A stretch of 64,000 nt of DNA from contig CAZYFT010000002.1 of the NCBI GenBank assembly GCA_964646575.1, positions 21,024-85,023 on the forward strand. Reading direction: 5' to 3'. Shown here in pieces: positions 1 through 7,630 of the stretch. Position 1 is the stretch's first letter, and each line of letters begins with the position of its first letter. Position numbers and translations under genes: made by a program. The notes under the pieces were generated by a model. It searched no databases, was not told the origin of the DNA, and saw nothing but the letters and a program-made list of their open reading frames with translations. Source of the DNA: GCA-016700035 sp964646575 (lineage in GTDB: Bacteria; Patescibacteriota; Saccharimonadia; CAILAD01; GCA-016700035).

Positions 1-399
1 GTGTTGCGCCAAGTTCAACAAATTGTAGGTGACAAGCCCGGCCTGGCCGACCTCAAAAAAACCTATCAGCTGCCCTCAGAGACAGTTGCGGACATTGCAG
101 CATCATTTGAGCGCACAGTTGTAGAAACGCTCGTCAGAGGGCTTCTACGTGCGTATAACGCCTATACTCCAGCTAGTGTCGTGATTGGTGGTGGTGTTAG
201 CGCTAATAAAAGGTTACGAGAAGCGATTGTTGCGCAAATTCCAGAAGCCCGCGTGGTGCCACCGGTATTCTGTACTGATAATGCCGCTATGATTGGCGCG
301 TTGGCGTATCAGATGGTGGCACAGAGGTCTGGGGTGATTGCGCCTGAACAGATTCTTGAGACTGAACTAGTGGCGGACTCGAGCTTGGATCAGCTATAG
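1..399 (+). CDS. tsaD: tRNA threonylcarbamoyladenosine (t6A) synthesis protein TsaD, C-terminal part
   Basis: The reading frame is already open at the window edge, so this is only the last 132 residues of a protein of about 330-350. The segment VVIGGGVSANKRLREAI and the following C-terminal lobe with TDNAAMIGALAY are typical of the TsaD/Kae1 ASKHA fold. TsaD transfers the threonylcarbamoyl group to A37 of tRNAs that read ANN codons. The GTG at position 1 is probably an internal valine codon and not the true start. The 3' end overlaps the convergent gene at 287-814. Confidence 0.88.
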   Translation: MLRQVQQIVGDKPGLADLKKTYQLPSETVADIAASFERTVVETLVRGLLRAYNAYTPASVVIGGGVSANKRLREAIVAQIPEARVVPPVFCTDNAAMIGALAYQMVAQRSGVIAPEQILETELVADSSLDQL

Positions 400-814
400 A
401 GCCGTCGCTCAATTTCCCACGCCTAGCTCTATACTGATAATTCGCCATTACAATCAGGCTCAATAACCCCAACCCAAAAGGGACTATCATCCAGAGATCA
501 TAAATAAAATCTTGTGCATACCTAGGTGGCCTACCGGGTCCGCCAAGTAAACCTAGCATCGCAGCAAGAAACATTAATTCTACTAAAGACAGAACTATAT
601 AAGCCCAAAAAGATACTCCGTTTAATGCCTCCCTGTTGTTGATCTGCTTTTCCGATCTCCCAAGGAAAACAATTATATAAATGAGAATCGGTAAGGCTAT
701 CAAACCTAATCCGTAAATAATTATTGAAAAGAAAGCAATCGGTATAAGTGATGCAGCCGAAAGCATGCCTATTGCTACAGCCGCTTTATACCCCTTAACT
801 GTAATTGGCTTCAT
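287..814 (-). CDS. Hypothetical integral membrane protein
   Basis: The 175-residue product has about four hydrophobic segments (roughly residues 10-30, 33-50, 68-90 and 105-125), followed by a Ser/Pro/Gln-rich tail. I do not recognise the family. It is convergent with tsaD, and the low-complexity tail is encoded antisense to the last 113 nt of tsaD, so the real C-terminus might be shorter in relatives. A TACAAT hexamer lies 9 nt upstream of the ATG on the minus strand, which suggests a very short leader. The hydrophobic pattern and the promoter support a real gene; the function is unknown. Confidence 0.6.
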   Translation of the reverse strand: MKPITVKGYKAAVAIGMLSAASLIPIAFFSIIIYGLGLIALPILIYIIVFLGRSEKQINNREALNGVSFWAYIVLSLVELMFLAAMLGLLGGPGRPPRYAQDFIYDLWMIVPFGLGLLSLIVMANYQYRARRGKLSDGSIADPSSSPPLVQSQESVQAQSPQTSVPPSDTPTRQS

Positions 815-872
815 ATTAATGCGATTGTAGCATAACTAGCATCTACACCAGATAATTGATAGGCTGTAAAGT

Positions 873-3248
873 ATGGAAAAAGCCTATGAGCCCGCAAAAT
901 ACGAAGCGAAAATTCGCGAAATTTGGCAACAATCTGACAGCTTTGTGCTGAATAGCAACTCCCCTACCTCAGACGCCAAACCGTTTACCATCATTATGCC
1001 GCCACCAAATGCCAACGGCTCTTTGCACGCTGGTCATCTCATGTACGTGGTGGAAGACATCATGACCAGATACGCCCGCATGCAAGGCCGCCCCACTCTC
1101 TGGCAGCCAGGCACCGATCATGCCGGTATCGAAACGCAATTTGTCTACGAGAAAGAACTCTCTAAACAGGGAAAGACCCGTCACGACCTCGGGCAAGAAA
1201 AGTTTTACTCAGAGGTGTGGGATTTTGTAGAAAACCACAAAGGCACCATGATTTCTCAGATGCAATCCATGGGATTCTCTGCAGATTGGGATAAGCTGAA
1301 ATACACCCTTGATGATGACATCGTGGATGTTGTGCTTGACACTTTTAAGCAACTGCACGAAGACGGCCATATTTACCGTGGCAATCGAATCGTAAATTGG
1401 GATCCCGTAACTCAGTCAGCCTATGCGGATATTGAGCTGAAATACGTGGAGCGCGAGGACGAAATTTACACCCTAGACTACGGCACCGTTCAGATAGCTA
1501 CAACTCGTCCGGAAACAATTTTTGCTGATGTTGCTATTGCCGTTAATCCAGAGGATAAGCGCTTTGCTGAAGTTACCGACGCAACAGCTACCATTCCGCT
1601 TATAGACCGCCCAATCCCCGTAATTGCCGATGCGCATGTTGACCCTGAATTTGGCACTGGCGCACTAAAGGTTACACCGGGGCACGACAAAAACGATTAC
1701 GAAATTGGCCTCCGCCACAACCTCCCCCAACTCACCGTGATCGACTTTGCGGGCAAAATGATCAATGTGCCTGAAAAATACGCCGGACTGACGGTAGAAG
1801 AGGCTCGCGCTGCGGTGGTTAGTGACCTGGAAGCTGCTGGTAAACTCGTACGCCGCGAGAAGATTACCCACTCGGTAGCGATCCAAGACCGATCTGGGGC
1901 CGTGATTGAGCCACTCATAACCGAGCAGTGGTTTATGCGTATGTCCGAGCTAAACCAGCCCGTTATCGAAGCGATTGAAAACGAGCATATCAAAATCTAT
2001 CCAAAGCGTTTTAAAAAGATCGCTTTAGAGTGGCTCAAAAATGAGCATGACTGGTGTATTTCTCGCCAAATCTGGTGGGGCATTCGCATTCCGGTGTATT
2101 ACAAGACAAGCCATGATGCAGATAAAAAGCCTTACATCATCGCCAAATCCGAAGATGAAGCCCGCGAATACTACGGCGCTGGAAACTACCGAGCTGAAAC
2201 TGACACGTTTGACACCTGGTTTTCGTCTGGACAATGGCCTTATGCCACACTTATGACCAGTTTGGGCAAAAACTGGCAGAACCACTACCCCACTACAGTA
2301 ATGGCCACCGCCCGCGACATTCTCCACAAATGGGTAACACGCATGACAATGTTCTCGATCTACAAAACCGGCAAAGTGCCATTTGAGAACGTCTACCTCT
2401 GGGGTATGGTAACCGACGAAAAAGGCCAGAAACTTTCCAAATCTAAGGGTAACTATGGAGACCCAATGGAAATTACAGCTCAATACGGCACCGACGCACT
2501 ACGCCTTGCCCTGTCTATTGGTATTACACCTGGTAATGACGGCAAACTCTCTGAAGAAAAAATCAAAGGTTACCGCAATTTTTGTAACAAACTTTGGAAT
2601 GTTGCCCGGTTTACAACTTCCCGCCTAGAAGAAAACTACTCTCCTAAACCGCCAGAGCTACACTCCCCTGCTGACCACTGGATTATTGAAAAGACTAACA
2701 TAGCCATCCAGGACGTTTCACGTCATCTCGATAACTACCGCTTTTCTGAAGCCGGTGAAGCGGTCTATCACCTGCTTTGGAGTGAGCTTGCCGACTGCTA
2801 CATAGAATACTCAAAACAATCACTCAACCCCGAGGTACTTGCCCACGTTCTAGATACCGTCCTGCGACTAGCTCACCCGTTTGCCCCCTTTGTAACAGAA
2901 GCAATCTGGCAGGAACTCCCCTGGACAGACACAAATCTTATTACCGAACATTGGCCGAAATCTATTATACAGACAAATAGCGAACAAGCCAAGAAGTTTG
3001 ACATAGAGATTGCAGCTATCATCGCCCAAAAGCAAGCCGACTCAGATAACGTGCTCCGCGTGAAACTCGAAAAAGAGCTTCAACTCAAAGCACAACACAT
3101 CGAAATCATCGAAAAGAAGCTTGCAAACGATAGTTTTGTAGCTAATGCGCCTGAGTCGGTTGTGGCAGCGGAACGTGCTAGACTTAAAGAAGCACAAGCC
3201 GCCTATGAAGAACTCCAAGCCGCTCTCATTCAAATCCGACAAGCCTAA
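873..3248 (+). CDS. valS: Valyl-tRNA synthetase
   Basis: Class I aminoacyl-tRNA synthetase that charges tRNA-Val in the cytoplasm. The 791-residue product carries the HIGH-type motif as HAGH near residue 52, the ValS segment DHAGIETQFVYEKEL, the inserted CP1 editing domain with TTRPETIFADVAIAVNP, and the KMSKS motif as KLSKSKGN near residue 519. The last about 60 residues form the charged C-terminal coiled-coil arm typical of ValS. The length is a little shorter than most bacterial ValS. A TPR gene begins within its last 44 nt in another frame, so the two may be cotranscribed. Confidence 0.97.
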   Translation: MEKAYEPAKYEAKIREIWQQSDSFVLNSNSPTSDAKPFTIIMPPPNANGSLHAGHLMYVVEDIMTRYARMQGRPTLWQPGTDHAGIETQFVYEKELSKQGKTRHDLGQEKFYSEVWDFVENHKGTMISQMQSMGFSADWDKLKYTLDDDIVDVVLDTFKQLHEDGHIYRGNRIVNWDPVTQSAYADIELKYVEREDEIYTLDYGTVQIATTRPETIFADVAIAVNPEDKRFAEVTDATATIPLIDRPIPVIADAHVDPEFGTGALKVTPGHDKNDYEIGLRHNLPQLTVIDFAGKMINVPEKYAGLTVEEARAAVVSDLEAAGKLVRREKITHSVAIQDRSGAVIEPLITEQWFMRMSELNQPVIEAIENEHIKIYPKRFKKIALEWLKNEHDWCISRQIWWGIRIPVYYKTSHDADKKPYIIAKSEDEAREYYGAGNYRAETDTFDTWFSSGQWPYATLMTSLGKNWQNHYPTTVMATARDILHKWVTRMTMFSIYKTGKVPFENVYLWGMVTDEKGQKLSKSKGNYGDPMEITAQYGTDALRLALSIGITPGNDGKLSEEKIKGYRNFCNKLWNVARFTTSRLEENYSPKPPELHSPADHWIIEKTNIAIQDVSRHLDNYRFSEAGEAVYHLLWSELADCYIEYSKQSLNPEVLAHVLDTVLRLAHPFAPFVTEAIWQELPWTDTNLITEHWPKSIIQTNSEQAKKFDIEIAAIIAQKQADSDNVLRVKLEKELQLKAQHIEIIEKKLANDSFVANAPESVVAAERARLKEAQAAYEELQAALIQIRQA

Positions 3249-3969
3249 GCGCCCTAAACGACTCAAATATATCGTTGGGGGAGTACTATTACTTTGTCTT
3301 TTTGCATTCATATTTGGTCGAGAGCCTGCCGCAAGCCAAATGGCAAAAGTCTCTCAATCGCTTCCACAAACTGAGCGCGAGCAATACCTACTCAACCTTT
3401 CGGCGGCTAGCCTGAGAACCGACTCTGCCCAGATAGCGATCGCGGAGTTTTACCTGGCACAACAGAATTACGCCAAAGCCGCCCAAGCCTACCATGATGG
3501 ATCTACCAGCTTACGTGATGAGGCCGCCGCAAACTATGCCGAGGCAGGGAAGTATGACAAAGCCATCGTACTCTATAAAAACCTCTCTAAAAACGGCGCC
3601 GACGTACAATATACCTATCTATTGGCTCGAAGCTATATTAATTCCGATCAAGTTAAACAAGGGTGCGAACTCAAGGACAAACTAGGGGAGGGCGATGAAG
3701 CCAAAAAACTCCAGCAGCTCTGCGATTTTTCCGAAAAAAAGGACATTTCTCGCAAAGATATCTATGAACTTTCAAGCCTGGGTGCCGACACGCTGGTAGA
3801 GAAAAACCTCGTAAAACAGGATCAAAAAACTGCCGAAGATTGGCTGCTCTTAACCCGTGTTTACCAAAAAAGGGGAGATCTGGACCGAGCCAAACAAACA
3901 GTTGAAGCTGCGCTCAAACAGCTGCCCTACGACATACAGCTCCAAGACGCCCAAAAAGCTCTCAACTAG
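3205..3969 (+). CDS. Membrane-anchored TPR-like repeat protein
   Basis: The frame is open from an ATG at 3145, but the ATG at 3205 gives a tidier protein of 254 residues: a basic N-terminus, one transmembrane helix at about residues 22-38 (VGGVLLLCLFAFIFG), then helical repeats. The repeats (YAKAAQAYHDGS, YDKAIVLYKNLSKNGAD, GDLDRAKQTVEAALKQLP) look like tetratricopeptide repeats, so a role in protein-protein contacts is likely. It overlaps the end of valS by 44 nt in a different frame. No specific partner can be inferred. The start choice is uncertain. Confidence 0.7.
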   Translation: MKNSKPLSFKSDKPKRPKRLKYIVGGVLLLCLFAFIFGREPAASQMAKVSQSLPQTEREQYLLNLSAASLRTDSAQIAIAEFYLAQQNYAKAAQAYHDGSTSLRDEAAANYAEAGKYDKAIVLYKNLSKNGADVQYTYLLARSYINSDQVKQGCELKDKLGEGDEAKKLQQLCDFSEKKDISRKDIYELSSLGADTLVEKNLVKQDQKTAEDWLLLTRVYQKRGDLDRAKQTVEAALKQLPYDIQLQDAQKALN

Positions 3970-4104
3970 GCGCCATGTGAAACACGATTGTTTCACAACA
4001 TTCTTATGCTCTTCGCACTAGTTTCGTTTTTTAAGATACTTTTTTACTACCGTACATAGAAATTTTTGTTGTAATCCCGTATAATCTTCATCTGTAGCAC
4101 CTAT

Positions 4105-4197
4105 GGAGAGGTACCCAAGTGGCTGAAGGGGCTGGTTTGCTAAACCGGTAGGTCGGGGAAACCTGGCGCGAGGGTTCGAATCCCTCCCTCTCCGCCA
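4105..4197 (+). tRNA. tRNA-Ser(GCU)
   Basis: Class II cloverleaf with acceptor GGAGAGG/CCTCTCC, a long variable arm (GGTCGGGGAAACC), T-loop TTCGAAT, discriminator G and an encoded CCA. The anticodon loop TTGCTAA gives GCU, reading AGC/AGU serine codons. A TATAAT hexamer at 4080-4085 lies 19 nt upstream and is the probable promoter. Confidence 0.97.
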
Positions 4198-4224
4198 TGA
4201 TGAACAGATACGCGTCTGCTGATC

Positions 4225-4569
4225 ATGGCGAAACAACTCGAAACACTCAACGACCTAGCAAGCTTTATCGATGCACAATACGAACATCTTACAAGCCTGT
4301 TTCCAGATGTCTATTCGCACCACGAAATGCTTGCCTACGCCGCATTGTCTAAGCTTACAGAAGAAACAGGCGAACTAGCCGAAGCTGTACTATCGAAATT
4401 TCAACGACAGCGAAAAACTAAAGCCCACAAAACAACTTCTATCGAGAAAGAAGCTGCTGATGTAATTGTTGTGGCGCTCCTGATAGCCCATCAGTTTAAT
4501 ATTAATATTCCAAAAATGCTTCAGGCAAAAGTTGAATATCTCGAAAATCGCCGGTCAACTGACGCATGA
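4225..4569 (+). CDS. MazG-like nucleotide pyrophosphohydrolase
   Basis: All-alpha NTP pyrophosphatase-like protein of 114 residues. The metal-binding pattern is visible: KLTEETGELAEAV (residues about 44-56) supplies the EExxE half, and EKEAADVIVVALLIA (about 74-88) supplies the ExxD half. Family members hydrolyse non-canonical or damaged NTPs, or act in histidine biosynthesis; no his genes are nearby, so nucleotide-pool sanitation is more likely. Its stop overlaps the start of the downstream alkyltransferase gene (ATGA), which suggests translational coupling and a shared DNA-integrity role. Confidence 0.8.
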   Translation: MAKQLETLNDLASFIDAQYEHLTSLFPDVYSHHEMLAYAALSKLTEETGELAEAVLSKFQRQRKTKAHKTTSIEKEAADVIVVALLIAHQFNINIPKMLQAKVEYLENRRSTDA

Positions 4570-5009
4570 ATTCACCTATTGGGTCAATTTACTTAGATGT
4601 AGTAGATGGAGCTCTCACATCTTTGAGCTACTCTAACCAACTAAGTGAAGGGAAGGTTGATGCTGAAGAGCAGCAACTCCAGGAATATTTCTCTGGGAAT
4701 CGGGTTAATTTTGATCTTATAGTTCGTCCCGAGGGGACGCTGTTTCAGAAACAAGTGTGGGAGGAAATGCAGAAAATTCCTTTTGGAGAAACGGTTACGT
4801 ATGCCGAGCTCGCCAAAAGGGTAGGGCGCCCAGAGGCCTGGCGAGCAGTTGCCAATGCTTGCGGCAAAAATCCCATCGTCATCATTATCCCGTGCCATAG
4901 GGTAGTCGGCTCATATGGCAAACTTGGCGGTTATTCGGGCGGACTCGATAAAAAACAGTGGCTCTTGCAGCACGAAGCCGCCGTACTCTCGAGAATTTCT
5001 CGAAAATAA
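4566..5009 (+). CDS. ogt: Methylated-DNA-protein cysteine methyltransferase
   Basis: Suicide DNA-repair protein that takes the alkyl group from O6-alkylguanine onto a cysteine. The active-site PCHRV is near residues 108-112 of 147, followed by GSYGKLGGYSGGLDKKQWLL, the usual substrate-pocket segment. The helix-turn-helix with the arginine finger is present but altered (WRAVANACGKNP where most homologues have RAVGxAxxxNP). It starts within the stop codon of the MazG-like gene. The short N-terminal domain makes it Ogt/MGMT-like without an Ada regulatory domain. Confidence 0.93.
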   Translation: MNSPIGSIYLDVVDGALTSLSYSNQLSEGKVDAEEQQLQEYFSGNRVNFDLIVRPEGTLFQKQVWEEMQKIPFGETVTYAELAKRVGRPEAWRAVANACGKNPIVIIIPCHRVVGSYGKLGGYSGGLDKKQWLLQHEAAVLSRISRK

Positions 5010-5040
5010 CGTATAATCTATGCGTTCCACTTAAAAACAC

Positions 5041-5130
5041 GGAGAGGTGTCCGAGTGGTTGAAGGAACTGGTCTTGAAAACCAGCAGGCGTGAAAGCGTC
5101 TCGTGGGTTCGAATCCCACCCTCTCCGCCA
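5041..5130 (+). tRNA. tRNA-Ser(UGA)
   Basis: Class II tRNA with acceptor GGAGAGG/CCTCTCC, anticodon loop CTTGAAA (anticodon UGA, reading UCN serine codons), long variable arm, T-loop TTCGAAT, discriminator G and encoded CCA. A TATAAT promoter hexamer lies at 5012-5017. An open frame crosses the tRNA from 5047 but is not a gene. Confidence 0.97.
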
Positions 5131-5175
5131 TTTCAACAAATTATTGCCAGATTATATTCCTTTAATAAATCAAAA

Positions 5176-5625
5176 ATGAGCCACACCCGGAAGAACATTA
5201 AAAAGTCAGATGCGATAAGTGTTTATTTTCGAGATGCATGGACATGCCGATACTGCGACCACGCCGTCTTTTTTAGTCCATCTTTACTAATTTTAGAACA
5301 AATGAATCCTGGTCACGGATACTATCACGCCCACAATAAGCGCGAAGCGATGATAGATGTCTTCATGAAGAGATGGGCATCAATCGATCATATAACACCA
5401 GTCGCTAGCGGTGGCGTAAACTCTTTAGATAATTATATGACCGCTTGCTGGGATTGTAATAATCGTTTTAATTCTCAGCATCCGAAAAATAAAAAAATTA
5501 AACCTATCAACATTATAAATAAGGATATGCAGTGGGACGGACTATCAGGAATATATGTAAAATATGGTCTTGACCAAACTTGGAAAAGCTTGATTCTTGC
5601 TCATCAAAACATAAATCATAACTAG
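5176..5625 (+). CDS. HNH endonuclease family protein
   Basis: The 149-residue product shows the HNH zinc-finger nuclease pattern: CRYC near residue 24, DHITPVASGGVNSLDN near residue 75 with the catalytic His, and CWDCNNRFN near residue 94 giving the second zinc pair and the terminal Asn. Such proteins cut DNA, as free-standing homing or phage-type nucleases or defence nucleases. The frame is open further upstream through the tRNA-Ser gene, but that extension is antisense to gene logic; ATG at 5176 is the first plausible start. The gene is visibly more AT-rich than its neighbours and sits just downstream of a tRNA, so horizontal acquisition is plausible. Confidence 0.8.
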   Translation: MSHTRKNIKKSDAISVYFRDAWTCRYCDHAVFFSPSLLILEQMNPGHGYYHAHNKREAMIDVFMKRWASIDHITPVASGGVNSLDNYMTACWDCNNRFNSQHPKNKKIKPINIINKDMQWDGLSGIYVKYGLDQTWKSLILAHQNINHN

Positions 5626-5691
5626 CCTAGTTTTTAGTGCCCAAGAAAGCTAAAGTGCCTTTATTATCAGAACGCTAAGGAGAATTATTTT

Positions 5692-6012
5692 ATGAAAAAG
5701 CATATGCACGGATTTATGGATTTTATACGCGAACAGGGCGTTGTTGGTCTAGCTGTCGGTTTTATTTTAGGAGCTGCGGTTGCGAAAGTCGTATCCTCAC
5801 TAGTGAGCGACATCGTAAACCCGCTCATTGGTCTAGCCCTTGGCTCCACCGATGGCCTTAAAGCGGCCAGCGTAAAAGTAGCCGGCGCAACCGTAGCCTA
5901 CGGGAATTTTCTTGCAACTTTGCTAGATTTCGCGATCATCGCAGCGGTTGTGTACCTCGGCGTTAAAATCCTCGGGCTTGATCGCCTCGATAAGAAAAAG
6001 GACGACAAATAA
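5692..6012 (+). CDS. mscL: Large-conductance mechanosensitive channel MscL
   Basis: The 106-residue product has the MscL signature DFIREQGVVGLAVGFILGAA in the first transmembrane helix (about residues 9-45), a short periplasmic loop, a second helix (about 72-92) and a lysine-rich C-terminal helix. It forms a pentameric emergency valve in the inner membrane. An AAGGAG ribosome-binding site sits 9 nt before the ATG. The periplasmic loop and C-terminus are short, giving a protein smaller than E. coli MscL (136 residues). Confidence 0.93.
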   Translation: MKKHMHGFMDFIREQGVVGLAVGFILGAAVAKVVSSLVSDIVNPLIGLALGSTDGLKAASVKVAGATVAYGNFLATLLDFAIIAAVVYLGVKILGLDRLDKKKDDK

Positions 6013-6072
6013 TATACCTACAAGCGTGAGGGCTTTGCCCTTTTTGAGTAATTGCGAGATAATGGCGATAGG

Positions 6073-6612
6073 ATGCAGCCAGAATCTCCAGCCCCAGAAG
6101 AAGAACAGATTGACCCTCAGCAGCCCGATGTAGCTGAAGAGGTGAGTCAGCCAGACGAGGTTTTACTGCAATGGCAAGTTCAGGACACCACGCCCGAGCA
6201 TAAAAGTACGCTCTGGTATATCATCCTCGGACTCATCGCCGCCGTCATTATCGTTATCGCTATCTTCACTCAGACTTGGTTCGTAATCCCGCTCGGTATC
6301 CTTGTGCCTTGGGCGCTATCACTCTATACGAATCGTGGTATTGGCGACCACAACTATGAGCTTGCTACGTTTCACGCATCTGTTGATGGCAAAATTCATG
6401 CTTACACCAACTTTAAGTCGTTCTTTGTAGTTACAACAGGAAAACTTACAACTTTTGAGCTGGTGCCAGCCAAGCGCTTTGGACAGCTCGTAACACTCCA
6501 CGCTAACGATGCTGAAGTCGAGGATGTGTCTGACATCCTTACGTCCGTACTCCCCGAAACCGAGCCGCAAGGCTACGTCGGAGAGTCATTCTTTAATCGC
6601 TTGAAGTTTTAG
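6073..6612 (+). CDS. Membrane protein with two central helices, function unknown
   Basis: An acidic, Pro/Gln/Glu-rich N-terminus of about 40 residues precedes two adjacent transmembrane helices (about residues 50-88) and a C-terminal cytosolic domain of about 90 residues ending in FFNRLKF. The layout is like small PH-domain-type membrane proteins, but I cannot name a family. The ATG at 6073 is preferred; a TTG at 6052 in the same frame would add seven residues. A GATAAT hexamer ends 9 nt before the ATG, so the transcript may have almost no leader. Confidence 0.7.
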   Translation: MQPESPAPEEEQIDPQQPDVAEEVSQPDEVLLQWQVQDTTPEHKSTLWYIILGLIAAVIIVIAIFTQTWFVIPLGILVPWALSLYTNRGIGDHNYELATFHASVDGKIHAYTNFKSFFVVTTGKLTTFELVPAKRFGQLVTLHANDAEVEDVSDILTSVLPETEPQGYVGESFFNRLKF

Positions 6613-6676
6613 GCCTTTACGAATCAGGAGAAATTAGGTAAAATAACCTCTGCTTTTTGTACCTTACATTTTGTGC

Positions 6677-6753
6677 GCGCTCGTAGCTCAGTTGGATAGA
6701 GCGTTGGTTTGCGGTACCAGAGGTCGCAGGTTCGAATCCTGCCGAGCGCACCA
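6677..6753 (+). tRNA. tRNA-Arg(GCG)
   Basis: Regular cloverleaf: acceptor GCGCTCG/CGAGCGC, D-arm GCTC/GAGC with loop AGTTGGATA (the A20 arginine identity base is present), anticodon stem TTGGT/ACCAG with loop TTGCGGT (anticodon GCG, reading CGC/CGU), T-loop TTCGAAT, discriminator A and encoded CCA. A TAAAAT promoter hexamer lies at 6639-6644. No terminator follows, so transcription probably continues into the structured region downstream. Its 28 nt at 6722-6749 recur exactly at 7344-7371. Confidence 0.95.
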
Positions 6754-7264
6754 TAATTATTTTCTTGTGAATTCGGGAGGGGAATGATCCTTTCTCGATC
6801 ACACCAGAAAAGTCTGGTAAGTTCATGAGATCCCGCGTGTCCCAAATAGAGGAAGTGAGAGTTAACCGTACTCACGAAAGCGTAAGTCAGCCTTATAGAG
6901 TTGAACGACGACAGCCCTATAAGACGTCAAAGAACTTCGCTGCACAGAGGATCGGCAGCTGTATCTGCCCTGCTGGGCTCGTAGAAGCTCGCGGCGGATG
7001 CAGCCGTTTCGCACCTTAATACATGCAACAATTCTGGGATCAGCAACGCCCAGACGTTCGGCGACAAGGCCACCCCAGCTTCGGCTTAGGTGTGCTCACA
7101 GGGATCGGGGATCCCCTGCATGTCGAACGAATAACCCCGGCATTCCTGTGATGCACACCACTGACACCTGCGGATTAGATACCCGCGCCGTCACACAAGG
7201 TGGTAAGGAGGAGTATCGTCCTCTGTTGGTAACCCAGCAACCGCGGAAGTACCAGCGAAACGTA

Positions 7265-7294
7265 GAGATTGGGGTGCCAGGACACCCCAATCTC
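7265..7294 (+). other. Perfect 12-bp hairpin within the candidate RNA
   Basis: GAGATTGGGGTG and its exact complement flank a 6-nt loop (CCAGGA). There is no U-tract after it, so it is not an intrinsic terminator. It separates the 5' structured part from the tRNA-like cluster that begins 6 nt later, so it may be a domain boundary or an RNase III-type processing site. Confidence 0.75.
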
Positions 7295-7300
7295 GACCAA

Positions 7301-7372
7301 GCGCTCGTAGCTCAGTGGTAGAGGTTCAGCCTGAAAAACTGACGGTCGCAGGTTCGAATCCTGCCGAGCGCT
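7301..7372 (+). tRNA. tRNA-Phe(GAA)-like element built on the tRNA-Arg body
   Basis: A cloverleaf can be drawn with acceptor GCGCTCG/CGAGCGC, T-loop TTCGAAT and anticodon loop CTGAAAA (GAA). It has defects: a G10-G25 mismatch in the D-stem (GCTC/GAGG), a C31-A39 mismatch closing the anticodon loop, discriminator T where tRNA-Phe has A, and no encoded CCA. The first 15 nt and the last 28 nt before the discriminator are identical to tRNA-Arg at 6677-6749, so it looks like a duplicated tRNA-Arg whose central part was replaced. Whether it is charged is doubtful. Confidence 0.65.
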
Positions 7373-7376
7373 CGAT

Positions 7377-7449
7377 ACCCCCGTAGCTCAGTGGCAGAGC
7401 GTCCGGTTCTTAACTCGGAAGGTTGCAAGATCAATACTTGCCGGGGGTG
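7377..7449 (+). tRNA. Aberrant tRNA-like element, possible Lys(CUU), 8-nt anticodon loop
   Basis: Acceptor ACCCCCG/CGGGGGT and D-arm GCTC/GAGC pair perfectly. The anticodon stem TCCGG/TCGGA (one G-T pair) closes an 8-nt loop TTCTTAAC, which would present CTT after U33 with one extra 3' base. The T-stem GCAAG/CTTGC is intact, but the loop is ATCAATA and lacks the near-universal TTC and conserved A58 context. No CCA is encoded. This could be a decayed tRNA, a frameshift-type tRNA or a purely structural domain. Confidence 0.55.
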
Positions 7450-7475
7450 CAAGGCAAATGTGAGCCTTAATCACA

Positions 7476-7546
7476 CGGGCTATAGCTCAGAGGTAGAGCT
7501 GCCAGCTGGGTGCTGGTGGTCACAGGTTCGAGTCCTGTTAGCCCGA
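7476..7546 (+). tRNA. tRNA-Pro(GGG)-like element
   Basis: Acceptor CGGGCTA/TAGCCCG is fully paired with C1-G72 and discriminator A73, which are bacterial tRNA-Pro identity features. The D-arm is GCTC/GAGC, anticodon stem GCCAG/CTGGT, loop CTGGGTG (anticodon GGG), T-stem ACAGG/CCTGT and T-loop TTCGAGT. Position 37 is T, whereas tRNA-Pro normally has a methylated G37 needed to hold frame. CCA is not encoded (CAA follows A73). It is the most tRNA-like of the four inner elements. Confidence 0.7.
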
Positions 7547-7549
7547 CAA

Positions 7550-7630
7550 CTGACTTCCACCCTCGTTGTTTTTGTAGTAGCGCCGCCAACGCTGCTCTCT
7601 GCTCGCAGAAAACAAGGAACGGGGAGTCAG
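7550..7630 (+). other. Long imperfect rod between two tRNA-like elements
   Basis: CTGACT at 7550-7555 pairs with AGTCAG at 7625-7630, TCC pairs with GGG just inside, TTGTTTT at 7566-7572 pairs with AAAACAA at 7609-7615, and AGTAGCG at 7576-7582 pairs with CGCTGCT at 7590-7596. The base of the rod touches both the tRNA-Pro-like element and the next tRNA-like element, which suggests the tRNA-like units are stacked inside one folded RNA and are not a plain tRNA array. Confidence 0.6.

Noticed and set aside
5047..5175. N-terminal extension of the HNH protein
   Set aside because: It is translated tRNA-Ser sequence.
7172..7251. A genuine 16S rRNA gene fragment
   Set aside because: The matching words are short, out of order and without the connecting helices, so I list them only as a curiosity.
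6825..7321. Open frames of 64 and 107 codons on the plus strand, and further frames up to 8192
   Set aside because: They lie across hairpins and tRNA-like elements, have no ribosome-binding sites and give arginine/proline-rich proteins typical of shadow frames in structured RNA.
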